A stretch of DNA of 64,000 nt from Pseudomonas fluorescens. Its GTDB lineage: Bacteria > Pseudomonadota > Gammaproteobacteria > Pseudomonadales > Pseudomonadaceae. Below are positions 8,471 through 16,170 of this stretch, in pieces. The stretch is taken from contig NZ_MSDF01000051.1 of the NCBI RefSeq assembly GCF_002022275.1, forward strand, positions 1-64,000, read 5' to 3'. Both the position numbers and the translations under genes were made by a program. The notes beneath the pieces are model-generated. The model saw only the letters and a list, made by a program, of their open reading frames with translations. It was not told the origin of the DNA and searched no databases. Positions within the stretch are counted from its first letter, which is position 1, and every line of letters begins with the position of its first letter.

Positions 8471-8548
8471 GTAAATGGAGTTAACGGCGAGCTTAGCAAG
8501 GTGGGAGATCGGGTGACCCGGCTATCCTTGTGCCAAGGGTTGCACTGA
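8471..8548 (+). pseudogene. Candidate decapitated toxin tail before the HEAT-like gene
   Basis: A 25-codon frame ending TGA at 8546-8548, 26 bp before the next ATG. The encoded tail (VNGVNGELSKVGDRVTRLSL and four more residues) has ordinary globular-protein composition and begins right at the end of repeat copy 2. Calling it the end of a lost toxin is inferred from its position. Confidence 0.35.
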
Positions 8549-8574
8549 CCCGACAAAGTTCTGATAGGTGAAAA

Positions 8575-8976
8575 ATGTTTAACGAGTATGAGCTTTTTTT
8601 GGACTCTATTGGTTCAGAGAACTATTGGTCAGACGTGGGCATGGATATCGCCCGCGCCAAAGTTTTGGAGTTTGATAATTCGGACTGGATCAAGCTTGAG
8701 TCCGTACTTAATGTGAAGCCTGATGATTGGCAGATTCGATGCGCGGAATCTCTCAGTGACTCAAATGATGAGAGGGCTATAAATATTTTGTTGAAGTTGG
8801 CTAAGTCTGAAGATGAGTCCATCATCATTCATGCTATTGAGTCAATTGAGTCTATTTTTTCTGCCGGATGCTTTTTTGATTCGGCTCGGGTAGTGCTCGC
8901 ATTAAACGAGGGGTTTGAGGGTTCAACACGGACTGTTAAGCTGATGGTTGCTACATTGATTAAGAAGATTAAGTAA
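8575..8976 (+). CDS. HEAT-repeat-like immunity candidate
   Basis: A 133-residue acidic soluble protein. The middle and C-terminal parts form helical pairs of HEAT type (IRCAESLSDSNDERAINILL; IIIHAIESIESIFSAG). Small HEAT-like proteins occur as immunity partners of CDI and Rhs toxins. It stands alone, AT-rich, after the second direct repeat. GATAGGTG lies upstream of the start. The specific immunity family is not identified. Confidence 0.6.
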   Translation: MFNEYELFLDSIGSENYWSDVGMDIARAKVLEFDNSDWIKLESVLNVKPDDWQIRCAESLSDSNDERAINILLKLAKSEDESIIIHAIESIESIFSAGCFFDSARVVLALNEGFEGSTRTVKLMVATLIKKIK

Positions 8977-9075
8977 AACGAAAAAAAGGTCGGCCCTTGA
9001 GGGGCGCCACAACGCTATTCTAGGCTCTACGCTTGGTGGCACGCCTCGTCACGCAGAGTCCTTTCTAGTGTTAAG

Positions 9076-9151
9076 AAAAAGACAGGTCAGGCCACGATTT
9101 AATTTGATTCTACCATTTCGCATTCTAATCGTGGTCTGACTCCAGTTTTTT
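9076..9151. repeat. Inverted repeat with GGTCTGACTCC-type ends
   Basis: GTCAGGCCACGATT (9086-9099) faces AATCGTGGTCTGAC (9127-9140), a 14-bp inverted repeat with one mismatch; flanking A and T runs extend the pairing. The GGTCTGACTCC motif resembles short elements found near RAYT transposases in Pseudomonas. A related GGGGTCTGACCC lies at 9851-9862. Confidence 0.55.
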
Positions 9152-9256
9152 TACGTAGAAGAAGCCTTGTGGTCAGTTAAATTTGAAAATACGCTTGACA
9201 ACTCAGGGGGGGCGCGCCAACTCCGCAGGAGTTGGAATAATATTAAATGGGATTAA
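9149..9256 (+). pseudogene. Decapitated toxin tail before the 9261 gene
   Basis: A 35-codon open frame that begins at the inverted-repeat end and stops 4 bp before the immunity-like ATG at 9261. It reads as convincing protein: YVEEALWSVKFENTLDNSGG, then ARQLRRSWNNIKWD. It is the best supported toxin remnant of the array. The abrupt 5' boundary at a repeat suggests that recombination removed the rest of the toxin gene. Confidence 0.55.
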
Positions 9257-9260
9257 TCGT

Positions 9261-9509
9261 ATGATTGACTCTGTCACTGGAAAGCTTGTTGTGTTGTTTA
9301 ATGATGATGAGTTTGGCCCCTATATACGATTGCGCTGTTATGAAGATGCGATGGGGCTGGAAGAATTATTTGATGGTGTATATCATATTCCATACTGGAC
9401 CAGGAAAACTAAAGAACTGCTTGAGTCGGGTGGAAATGAGTATTACTTTGGCTGTGCTGTGGACGTTGCTAAGTTGCAAGCTATACTTGACTCTATTGAT
9501 TTAAGTTGA
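9261..9509 (+). CDS. Immunity-like protein, tandem paralogue 1
   Basis: An 82-residue protein. The ATG at 9261 is chosen because alignment with the next gene starts there (MID-x-x-[ST]G) and because an upstream in-frame start would run through the toxin tail that is open in another frame. Shared signatures with the next product are GP[YF]I, a central [HY]IPYW motif, and FG-x-AVD-x-x-KLQ near the C-terminus. The family is not recognised. Being directly downstream of a toxin-like tail supports an immunity role. Confidence 0.6.
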   Translation: MIDSVTGKLVVLFNDDEFGPYIRLRCYEDAMGLEELFDGVYHIPYWTRKTKELLESGGNEYYFGCAVDVAKLQAILDSIDLS

Positions 9510-9534
9510 AGTTGTTTTGTTGTGTGGGGTTTTT

Positions 9535-9795
9535 ATGATTGATAAAATATCTGGGCAAAGAGTAATGGTCTGTATAGATGAAAAATATGGGCCTTTTATC
9601 CAGATCATTGAGGACGCTGAGCCTGCGTGGCTTGAGAAAATTTTGCAAGGTGAGCTTTATATTCCTTATTGGGTTGTAAAAAAGGCAGCAGCAGACTGTT
9701 CTATCGTTTTACAGTATCACTTTGGTTTTGCTGTCGATCCAGTTAAGCTGCAGAAGATTATTGATGGAATTGAATGTGCTCAGATTAAATCATAG
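9535..9795 (+). CDS. Immunity-like protein, tandem paralogue 2
   Basis: An 86-residue protein starting at the ATG behind GTGGGG; the start matches that of its upstream paralogue. It carries the same YIPYW and FGFAVDPVKLQKI motifs. The two are about one-third identical by eye, so this is an old tandem duplication, as expected when immunity genes are retained against several toxin variants. No membrane segment or signal. Confidence 0.6.
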   Translation: MIDKISGQRVMVCIDEKYGPFIQIIEDAEPAWLEKILQGELYIPYWVVKKAAADCSIVLQYHFGFAVDPVKLQKIIDGIECAQIKS

Positions 9796-9878
9796 AATTA
9801 AAGCTTTGATCTGATATTTTGGGCGCCGTACGAAGTTTTGAAGCGTCAATGGGGTCTGACCCTAAGGGATCTCTTTAG

Positions 9879-10337
9879 TTTTCCGGCGACAAAGGAAGGC
9901 TTGAAAGCATTTTTAAAGGGGATTGGGAAATCAAGATTCGTCGGTCTCTTGAGAAAAGGATGAAAGATATGGAAGCCTCAGGGCGAGGGTGCTTCTATGC
10001 GGAGGCTGAAGAGGGCCAGGTCCTGTTTTCTACTCGCCTGGAAGATGGGCAGTTAGATATTTATATGGGCGGTTTTGCTTTTGGGAAAGACAAACTAATG
10101 TCCAGGGTTTTCTTTGCGGATGTTTCCAGTATTGACAGTCACCTGAACGCAGAGCTGTTTTCGAATGCCGGCCGCTCAGGTGATTTGGATTTTTACGTTC
10201 CTTTAGATATCAGGCATGCATCATCTAGCATTTCGCTCTCTGTACCGTTCTTGTCTTACTCTAATGTTATAAATATTCTGGTTGAGTTCCGAGAAGAATG
10301 GATGAAACAAGCAACGCGTTCAGACTATGATTTTTAA
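9879..10337 (+). pseudogene. Probable 5'-truncated gene; intact frame from 9969
   Basis: The frame is open without a start from 9879 and reads as protein before the first ATG (LESIFKGDWEIKIRRSLEKR). The first usable start with a good ribosome site is ATG 9969 (AAAAGGA 8 bp upstream), giving a 122-residue product. The upstream in-frame TAG and a GGGGTCTGACCC repeat motif at 9851 mark an abrupt boundary. It may be the C-terminal part of a longer gene, or a functional shorter gene. Function unknown; the acidic, beta-rich product is compatible with an immunity protein. Confidence 0.5.
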
Positions 10338-10352
10338 TGGTCGCCTTCACGC

Positions 10353-11198
10353 CTACCGAATATCCTGCACCGAAAACCCAAACCGACTCCTGAACCGCAT
10401 CGAAAACCGCGACAACGCCCGATACCCGCACGCATCCGCAATCTGCGACACGCCCAGGTGCGTCGTCTGCAGCAACATCATCGCGTGGTGCATACGAATC
10501 TCCGTCAGCAACGCACTGAAGCTAACCCCTTCATCTGCCAGCCGACGGCGCAAGGTCGCTTCACTCACCGCTAATTCACGGCCAGCCAGCGCGGCGGTCC
10601 AGGGCTGTTCGGGTGACTTGGCCAAGAGTTGGGTCAAGCGTTCCGCAAGGCCTGGCGCAGAGGGCCGTGAGTAGACAATGCCGCGCTCCTGCAGCGCCAG
10701 GAGCAGGCCCAGTGCGCGGTGGGTGTGCTGGAGTTCCGAGACGTCTGGTGACTCAATGCCGCGAATGCAGAACTGCAGCGAATCGTTCAGCCCTTCATCC
10801 AGCGAAATTTGCTGGCAGACCTCGACTGTAGAGGCTGGCGCGAGCATATGGCCGTAACGCTGATGAAATTCGGTGAGCAGTGCCGGGGCAAACGTCAGGA
10901 ACTGCGCGGTGTAGGGCGCGCCGTCATCGGCGAGGGTCTTTCGCACGTTGACCTGGGTGTTTTTGGCCACGGCCAGCAGGCTTCCGGCGTCTTCCAACAT
11001 CCAGCGCCCGACGGCATTTTCCACGACCAACGCGCCACAGGTGACCACCAGCAATGTGGCTTCGAAAAAACGGAAGTCCCGCGCGTAATGCCCGCGCGTC
11101 AACTGCGGCCGCGCGAGGCTACACACGTCTTGAGGTTGCAGCAGCGCGCCGGATGGCAACCGCCATTGGGCACGCAGGTCGGGGAGCGGTTTAGTCAA
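10353..11198 (-). CDS. AraC-family transcriptional regulator
   Basis: A 281-residue regulator. The N-terminal 180 residues are a ligand-sensing domain without a clear cupin signature. The last 100 carry the two AraC helix-turn-helix motifs (LAGRELAVSEATLRRRLADE and VSQIADACGYRALSRFSMRF). The start overlaps the stop of the PEBP-like gene by 8 bp, so the two are co-transcribed and the regulator probably responds to the same condition. GC content returns to normal here, which separates this gene from the islet to its left. Confidence 0.85.
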   Translation of the reverse strand: MTKPLPDLRAQWRLPSGALLQPQDVCSLARPQLTRGHYARDFRFFEATLLVVTCGALVVENAVGRWMLEDAGSLLAVAKNTQVNVRKTLADDGAPYTAQFLTFAPALLTEFHQRYGHMLAPASTVEVCQQISLDEGLNDSLQFCIRGIESPDVSELQHTHRALGLLLALQERGIVYSRPSAPGLAERLTQLLAKSPEQPWTAALAGRELAVSEATLRRRLADEGVSFSALLTEIRMHHAMMLLQTTHLGVSQIADACGYRALSRFSMRFRSRFGFSVQDIR

Positions 11199-11829
11199 CG
11201 CTGAGCAGCTCGTCAGGGGCCAGGGTGTAAGTGCCGGTCAGGCTGGCCTGGGCAAGAATATGACCTTGCAGCGCAGCCAGCACGGCGGCGCCATTGAGTG
11301 CACCTTGTACCTCCAGGTGCGCAACGTCCAGTGCATACAGCGTGAAAATGTAGTGATGCAGACGTTCGTCGTTCCACGGTGGGCAGGGGCCGTCGTAGCC
11401 GAAATAGTCACCGGCCATGTGTGGGTCGCCGGCGAACCACAGGCTGTAGTCGTTCAAGCCATGGCGCAGGCCACCGATGGTTTGCGGGCCGCTTTTGCCA
11501 TGGGCGGTGATGCTTGCGCTGTGGCTGCCGGCGGTTATTTCACGGGCTCCGGCGGGGATGTCCAGCAGTAGCCAGTGGTAAAAGTCCACGCGCGGCAGGT
11601 CGAGGGCCACGCGTTTGCCTTCCTGATTGACGTCGTCGCCGACGCTGGGTACGTCCGGGTCGTGGCACACCAGCGCGAATGACTGAGTGCCTGGCGGCAC
11701 GTCAACCCAGGCCAGGTGGGGGTTGCGATTGCTCGAGAGCGCGTAGTGATGGGCTGCATCGGGAACGGCGAAGGCGTATTCGCCCGGGATGGCCGTGTTG
11801 TCGGCGAAGGCGTGGCTGCTCAGTTTCAT
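11191..11829 (-). CDS. YbhB/YbcL-family PEBP (Raf kinase inhibitor-like) protein
   Basis: A 212-residue phosphatidylethanolamine-binding-protein-like fold. The family signatures are present: SFALVCHDPDVPS, the FYHWLLLDIPAGAREI strand and the DYFGYDGPCPPWNDERLHHY ligand-site segment. No signal peptide, so it is cytoplasmic. The biochemical role of bacterial members is poorly defined. It is the first gene of a two-gene unit with the AraC regulator. Confidence 0.88.
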   Translation of the reverse strand: MKLSSHAFADNTAIPGEYAFAVPDAAHHYALSSNRNPHLAWVDVPPGTQSFALVCHDPDVPSVGDDVNQEGKRVALDLPRVDFYHWLLLDIPAGAREITAGSHSASITAHGKSGPQTIGGLRHGLNDYSLWFAGDPHMAGDYFGYDGPCPPWNDERLHHYIFTLYALDVAHLEVQGALNGAAVLAALQGHILAQASLTGTYTLAPDELLSVD

Positions 11830-11957
11830 GGTCGAGCCTGGTGGGGGAGTGAGCGCTTATTCTAGGGTGAGGGCCGATGTGCATTTTGACCCAGCCAGTC
11901 AAAAAACCTACCGATACGCTCAATCACGCTTCGCGTATCACCATTGGCTGCCTATGA

Positions 11958-12035
11958 CGGATCTTTGAACGAAAGGTGTACTTGTTAGATGGCATACTGC
12001 CGCGCGTGAATCGACGAGATCTTAAAAATATATGA
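11958..12035 (+). pseudogene. Candidate decapitated toxin tail before the Imm52-like gene
   Basis: After an in-frame stop at 11955-11957, 25 codons run to a TGA that overlaps the ATG of the next gene (ATGA). The encoded end, KVYLLDGILPRVNRRDLKNI, looks like the C-terminus of a globular protein. A 4-bp overlap with the immunity start is the usual toxin-immunity arrangement. The call is an inference. Confidence 0.45.
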
Positions 12036-12781
12036 AGCCCTATGTGCAGATCGCAATCAGGACGAAGTCTGAAACCAGTGGTTGGGGCGTTGGAGAGGCG
12101 CTCCTTGCGACGTTAAGCCGGGATGGGGGGTTACTTGTTCCGGAGCAGGTGTCGCACAACGCGGATAAATTCGTCGAGTCATTCATGGGCGTAGCCGCGA
12201 CTGAGGCGTGGTGGGCTTCCAAGGCAATCCTACGAGTAGATGGCGTATCGTCTGACTTCCACCAGGATTTCGCCTGGCGGAGAAAGACGACGATCAAAAG
12301 CACCGGGAGCGTTGTTCACACGATGCGAAATGCCAGGGGGCGAGTGGTTCCAGGCTCAGTCCGCCTCCACTCGGCCATTAGCGAGAGAGTCGATTGGTAT
12401 TCGCTCTTCAAGGCATGGTGTGAAGTTTTTCCCCCTCAGCTTGGAATGCTGCACCTTTTCAGTAAACCCGAACTCGGCCCTGGTACGAAAAACAATAGTT
12501 TTCAAATCGGCTCATTCAGAGCGGCTTTGAATCCGGTCGTGCCGGATATGGGGTGGGCCATGGTCTACGGCGATGAATTTGCTGGAGAGGTCGATGCTGA
12601 GCGGATTGCTGCATCAGGCTTTCCCATTGAAAAACTGAATAATGGGTATCTTGTAAGGGTTACAGAAAATATTCGGGACGTGGCAAGTGACTTTGCACTG
12701 TTCTCAAAGCGCCGGGCCGAGCTTAAGAGTCTGTTTCGAGAAGATTTTTTCTTTAATGAAAATGAGCCATCGGCTGATTGA
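12032..12781 (+). CDS. Imm52-like immunity protein
   Basis: A 249-residue cytoplasmic protein that I recognise as resembling the immunity 52 family, which pairs with restriction-endonuclease-fold toxins at the tips of Rhs/T6SS proteins in Pseudomonas. Family-like segments include LGMLHLFSKPELGPGTKNNS, a GWAMVYGDEFAGEVDAERIA block and GYLVRVTENIRDVASDF. No toxin is present; only a short tail-like frame overlaps the start. GC content is ordinary, unlike the 6.7-10.3 kb islet. Confidence 0.7.
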   Translation: MKPYVQIAIRTKSETSGWGVGEALLATLSRDGGLLVPEQVSHNADKFVESFMGVAATEAWWASKAILRVDGVSSDFHQDFAWRRKTTIKSTGSVVHTMRNARGRVVPGSVRLHSAISERVDWYSLFKAWCEVFPPQLGMLHLFSKPELGPGTKNNSFQIGSFRAALNPVVPDMGWAMVYGDEFAGEVDAERIAASGFPIEKLNNGYLVRVTENIRDVASDFALFSKRRAELKSLFREDFFFNENEPSAD

Positions 12782-12842
12782 TCGCTCCCGCGCTCCAGCG
12801 TGGAATGATCGCAATGACCCCAGCAGCCAAGGGAGGCAGGTA

Positions 12843-13250
12843 ATGAGCAGTGATCGGGAAGCATTGGAGAAAATCCTGGGCGGCGCCATTGAACAGCGTG
12901 GGCAGCGTGCCGTACCAGGCTTGAGTCCTGTTGAGGGCGTAGAGTTTGTTTACTACGAGGATGATGGAAAGAGTAAGGCAAAGAAGCAGTTCAACGCCCT
13001 CCTCGACGCGGCAGGTGTGATAAGGGCCACCAGCGGTGGGGTTGTTTCTGACAGTTGCAGCATTCATCTGCCGGATGGCCTTCAGTTCCATGCTCTCTCT
13101 TTCCATGGTGATCTAGAGGGCTGGCGCGAGGCTGTTGAGACTGGAGCAAAGGCCCGTGGTTTGCTCCTTGCCCGAATCGACGGTGACCAGTTTGTTGTGT
13201 CCGATGGGCGCTCGATTGCCCTGTCAGATTGTCAGGTGGAATTCCCTTAA
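12843..13250 (+). CDS. Hypothetical protein between two immunity genes
   Basis: A 135-residue soluble protein. The ATG at 12843 follows a strong GGGAGGCAGG ribosome site; earlier in-frame starts would overlap the preceding gene. The N-terminus is helical and acidic, the rest beta-rich (SIHLPDGLQFHALSFHGD). I do not recognise the family. Its position between an Imm52-like and a CdiI-like gene makes a third immunity protein the likeliest role. Confidence 0.6.
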   Translation: MSSDREALEKILGGAIEQRGQRAVPGLSPVEGVEFVYYEDDGKSKAKKQFNALLDAAGVIRATSGGVVSDSCSIHLPDGLQFHALSFHGDLEGWREAVETGAKARGLLLARIDGDQFVVSDGRSIALSDCQVEFP

Positions 13251-13381
13251 GGCTGTTTGTGATCCGCTGGAATCCGTCGCTTCCTAGGGCCATGACTGGC
13301 ACTCAGTGGGAACAGATCGATAAAGCGATCGAATACGGGCGCAGCAAGGGCGTTACCGTAAAAATCACCGTGGTGCATTAA
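13251..13381 (+). pseudogene. C-terminal remnant of a CDI/polymorphic toxin
   Basis: An open frame ending TAA at 13379-13381, 1 bp before the CdiI-like ATG. The last 29 residues from the Met at 13292 (MTGTQWEQIDKAIEYGRSKG, then VTVKITVVH) read like the closing helix and strand of a secreted nuclease toxin. Upstream the frame continues as RLFVIRWNPSLPRA, then overlaps the end of the previous gene in a different frame, so the true remnant begins around 13251. No start codon or ribosome site suits it as an independent gene. Confidence 0.6.
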
Positions 13382-13382
13382 G

Positions 13383-13913
13383 ATGAATGATGTAGTGAAA
13401 ACGGCCTGGGCGGATGCAGGCATGAACAACGAGCTTGTGTATGTCAAGACTTACTCCGGCTATCGATCCAGCCGAGCAGACCCGTTGGGGGTCGAGCATC
13501 ACGCCAGTCCGGATATCAGTGATCAGGCACTGGGTGAGGCTGTATTGGACGCATTGGCTCATAGCCGCTTTGTGCTTCCCAAGCCGCGCAAGGATGTGTG
13601 GATTCACCCTGAGGCTACGTTTGATCGGGACCTGTACGACAACACTTTGACCGTTCAACGGTATAAGCAGTGGGTGGGCAATACGTTGGAGCGGTTTGGC
13701 TATAAGACGCGGCGTGCACTATTCAAAGACATGAAAAAGTGCAGTATCGAGCGTAGGGGAGGCCAGATAACGTTTCGTCCCAGTCATCATGAAAAACTGG
13801 AGTATTGGAGCGGTAAGGGTATCAGCGAAAGTTTGCATGTCACTGTTCCCTGTGAGAGCCCCCCTGCCGATATCGGTGCGGCCTTGCGCTTGGTATTTAC
13901 CCGGTGTACGTGA
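13383..13913 (+). CDS. CdiI-like contact-dependent inhibition immunity protein
   Basis: A 176-residue protein that I recognise as resembling the CDI immunity family typified by the E. coli 536 CdiI. The opening after the first 15 residues (ELVYVKTYSGYRSSRADPLG), the TLERFGYKTRRALFKDMKKC centre and the final PADIGAALRLVFTRC helix are family-like. It protects the cytoplasm by binding the incoming toxin domain. Here the cognate toxin is reduced to a short tail directly upstream, so it is an orphan immunity gene. Confidence 0.75.
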   Translation: MNDVVKTAWADAGMNNELVYVKTYSGYRSSRADPLGVEHHASPDISDQALGEAVLDALAHSRFVLPKPRKDVWIHPEATFDRDLYDNTLTVQRYKQWVGNTLERFGYKTRRALFKDMKKCSIERRGGQITFRPSHHEKLEYWSGKGISESLHVTVPCESPPADIGAALRLVFTRCT

Positions 13914-13985
13914 TGTGGCTCCACTGACCGTCGTTGACGGTCTATGGAGCGTTGTGGGAATAGCAGCGTATGACTCCGACAACGC

Positions 13986-14900
13986 CTAAAGACTGTCCGG
14001 ATCCCCAAAAAACATCTGAATCCGCGACCGCAACCAACGCTCCCCCGGATCATTGTCCTGCGACCCACGCCAGGCCATATGCAATTCAAAGCTGCGCACC
14101 GGCAACGGTGGGTCTTCAGCCCGCAAGCCGCCCGCCGAGGTCAACGCGTCTGCCGCGTAGTCCGGCACGGTGGCCAGAATGTCAGTGCCTGCCAGCAGTG
14201 TGCCCAGCCCGTTGAACTGCGGCACAGCAAGCACCACGTGGCGTTTGCGGTCGAGTTTTTCCAGCTCTTCATCGATAAACCCGCTCAGGTCGCCGGCGAA
14301 AGACACCAGTGCGTGGGGGCGGGCGCAGAAGTCGTCAAGGCTTAATGAGCCCGGCACGCTGTCGGCCCGCAATAGTTTGGGCAGGCTGCGGCGCAGTACT
14401 TTGCGCTTGGCATTGGCCGGGAGGTCGGCGGTGTAGCTGACGCCGATGGAGATTTCGCCGGAGGCGAGCAAGCCGGGCATCAGGATGTAGTTGACACGTC
14501 GCACCACCAGTACGATGCCGGGGGCTTCGGCGCGCAGGCGTTTGAGCAATTGCGGCAGCAAGGCGAATTCGACGTCGTCGGACAGGCCGATACGGAATAC
14601 CGCGGTGCTGGTGGCAGGGTCGAATTCGGCGGCGCGGCTCACGGCGGTGGAAATGGAGTCCAGGGCCGGCGAGAGCAGGGCGAAGATCTCCACAGCACGC
14701 GCGGATGGCTCCATGCTGCGCCCGGTGCGCACAAACAGTGGGTCATCGAACAGCCCGCGCAGGCGTGACAGGGCCGCGCTGATGGCCGGTTGGCCGAGGA
14801 ACAGTTTCTCGGCGGCGCGGGTCACACTGCGCTCGTGCATCAAGGTTTCGAATACGATCAAGAGGTTAAGGTCGACACGACGCAGGTCGTTACGGTTCAT
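13986..14900 (-). CDS. LysR-family transcriptional regulator
   Basis: A 304-residue LysR regulator. The start at 14900 gives MNRNDLRRVDLNLLIVFETL with AGGA 6 bp upstream; an in-frame start 21 codons earlier lacks this. The winged helix is at residues 10-65 (RAAEKLFLGQPAISAALSRL) and the two-lobed effector domain follows. It is divergent from the MDR gene at 15148 and is the natural candidate to control it. Confidence 0.88.
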   Translation of the reverse strand: MNRNDLRRVDLNLLIVFETLMHERSVTRAAEKLFLGQPAISAALSRLRGLFDDPLFVRTGRSMEPSARAVEIFALLSPALDSISTAVSRAAEFDPATSTAVFRIGLSDDVEFALLPQLLKRLRAEAPGIVLVVRRVNYILMPGLLASGEISIGVSYTADLPANAKRKVLRRSLPKLLRADSVPGSLSLDDFCARPHALVSFAGDLSGFIDEELEKLDRKRHVVLAVPQFNGLGTLLAGTDILATVPDYAADALTSAGGLRAEDPPLPVRSFELHMAWRGSQDNDPGERWLRSRIQMFFGDPDSL

Positions 14901-15147
14901 CTTGTGTCCTGGAAGAGTCAGCAAACTTGACGAGAGCGGCCACGTAGAATCGATGACCAGCATGAATCTTACGGGGAAAGGCTGGTACTCTGCACAAGAT
15001 AATTGAGTTTTCCTACGACACTTGAGGTCTATTCCTCAGTTGCGGAATCAATGACAGGCATGTCGACTATTAACGGCGACCGGTGGTCTTACCCGGAAAG
15101 CCCAGATAGAGTTCATGGCATTAGAGGTTACTTTGACGAGGTTTGCG

Positions 15148-16170
15148 ATGTCCCGCACGATCCGTTTTCACAAGTTTGGTCCGGCCGAGGTGCTCAAGTG
15201 CGAAGAGCATGCAGCCGCGCAGCCTGCACCGGGCGAAGTGCAGGTGCGTGTCGATGCGATTGGCATCAGCTGGTACGACATTCTGTGGCGCCAGAACCTG
15301 GCGTCCTCCCATGCACGCTTGCCGTCTGGCCTTGGTCATGAGATGGCCGGGGTGGTGGTTGCCCTCGGTGACGGCGTGGATGATTTGGCAGTGGGCGATA
15401 AAGTGGCCAGTTTTCCGGCCGAGAGCCCCAATGATTACCCGGTGTATGGCGAACAGATCGTCTTGCCCCGTTCGGCCCTGACCCGTTACCCGGACGTCTT
15501 GAGCCCGATTGAAGCCAGCGTGCACTACACGCCGCTGCTGATTGCCTATTTTGCCTATGTGGACCTGGCGCGGGTCAAACCCGGCCAGTTTGCGCTGGTA
15601 ACCGACGCCAGCCACTGTGCCGGACCGTCGTTTGTGCAACTGGGCAAGGCCTTGGGTGTGCGAGTGATTGCTGCAACCAAGGACAGCGCGGAACGCGAGT
15701 ACCTGTTGTCCCTCGGCGCAGAAAAGGTCATCGTCACTGAAGAGCAGGACTTGCTGATGCAAATCAACAAGTTCACCGATAACCGCGGTGTTGACGTGGT
15801 GTTTGATGGCTTGGGTGGCCCGCAGATGTCGTTGCTCGGTGATGTACTGGCGCCGCGTGGCAGTCTGGTGCTTTACGGCCTGCAGGGTGGTAATCAGACC
15901 CCGTTCCCGGCGTGTGCAGCGTTTCAGAAGAACATTCAGTTCTTTGTTCACTGCATCGGCAACTTCACGGGCAAACCGGAACTGGGCATTATCCAGGATC
16001 AGGTGGCGCTGCAGCGTGCCTTGCGCGATATCAACCAGCTGACGGCAGACCGCGTGTTGGTTCCCCTGAAAACCACGGTGTTTCCGTTCAACCAGTTCGT
16101 GGAAGCGCACCGTTATATGGACGAATGCCCGTGCCGCGAGCGCGTTGCGTTGCAGGTTGAAGCTGTTTGA
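15148..16170 (+). CDS. Zinc-independent MDR / NADPH:quinone-oxidoreductase-like enzyme
   Basis: A 340-residue medium-chain dehydrogenase/reductase. The start at 15148 (MSRTIRFHKFGPAEVLKCEE) has GAGG 7 bp upstream. It shows the N-terminal GroES-like fold with GLGHEMAGVVVALGDGVDD, then a Rossmann domain whose binding loop reads TDASHCAGPSFVQLGKALGV instead of the usual AAAGGVG, and GVDVVFDGLGG. No structural zinc cysteines are visible. The substrate is unknown; quinones or reactive carbonyls are typical for the family. Confidence 0.82.
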   Translation: MSRTIRFHKFGPAEVLKCEEHAAAQPAPGEVQVRVDAIGISWYDILWRQNLASSHARLPSGLGHEMAGVVVALGDGVDDLAVGDKVASFPAESPNDYPVYGEQIVLPRSALTRYPDVLSPIEASVHYTPLLIAYFAYVDLARVKPGQFALVTDASHCAGPSFVQLGKALGVRVIAATKDSAEREYLLSLGAEKVIVTEEQDLLMQINKFTDNRGVDVVFDGLGGPQMSLLGDVLAPRGSLVLYGLQGGNQTPFPACAAFQKNIQFFVHCIGNFTGKPELGIIQDQVALQRALRDINQLTADRVLVPLKTTVFPFNQFVEAHRYMDECPCRERVALQVEAV

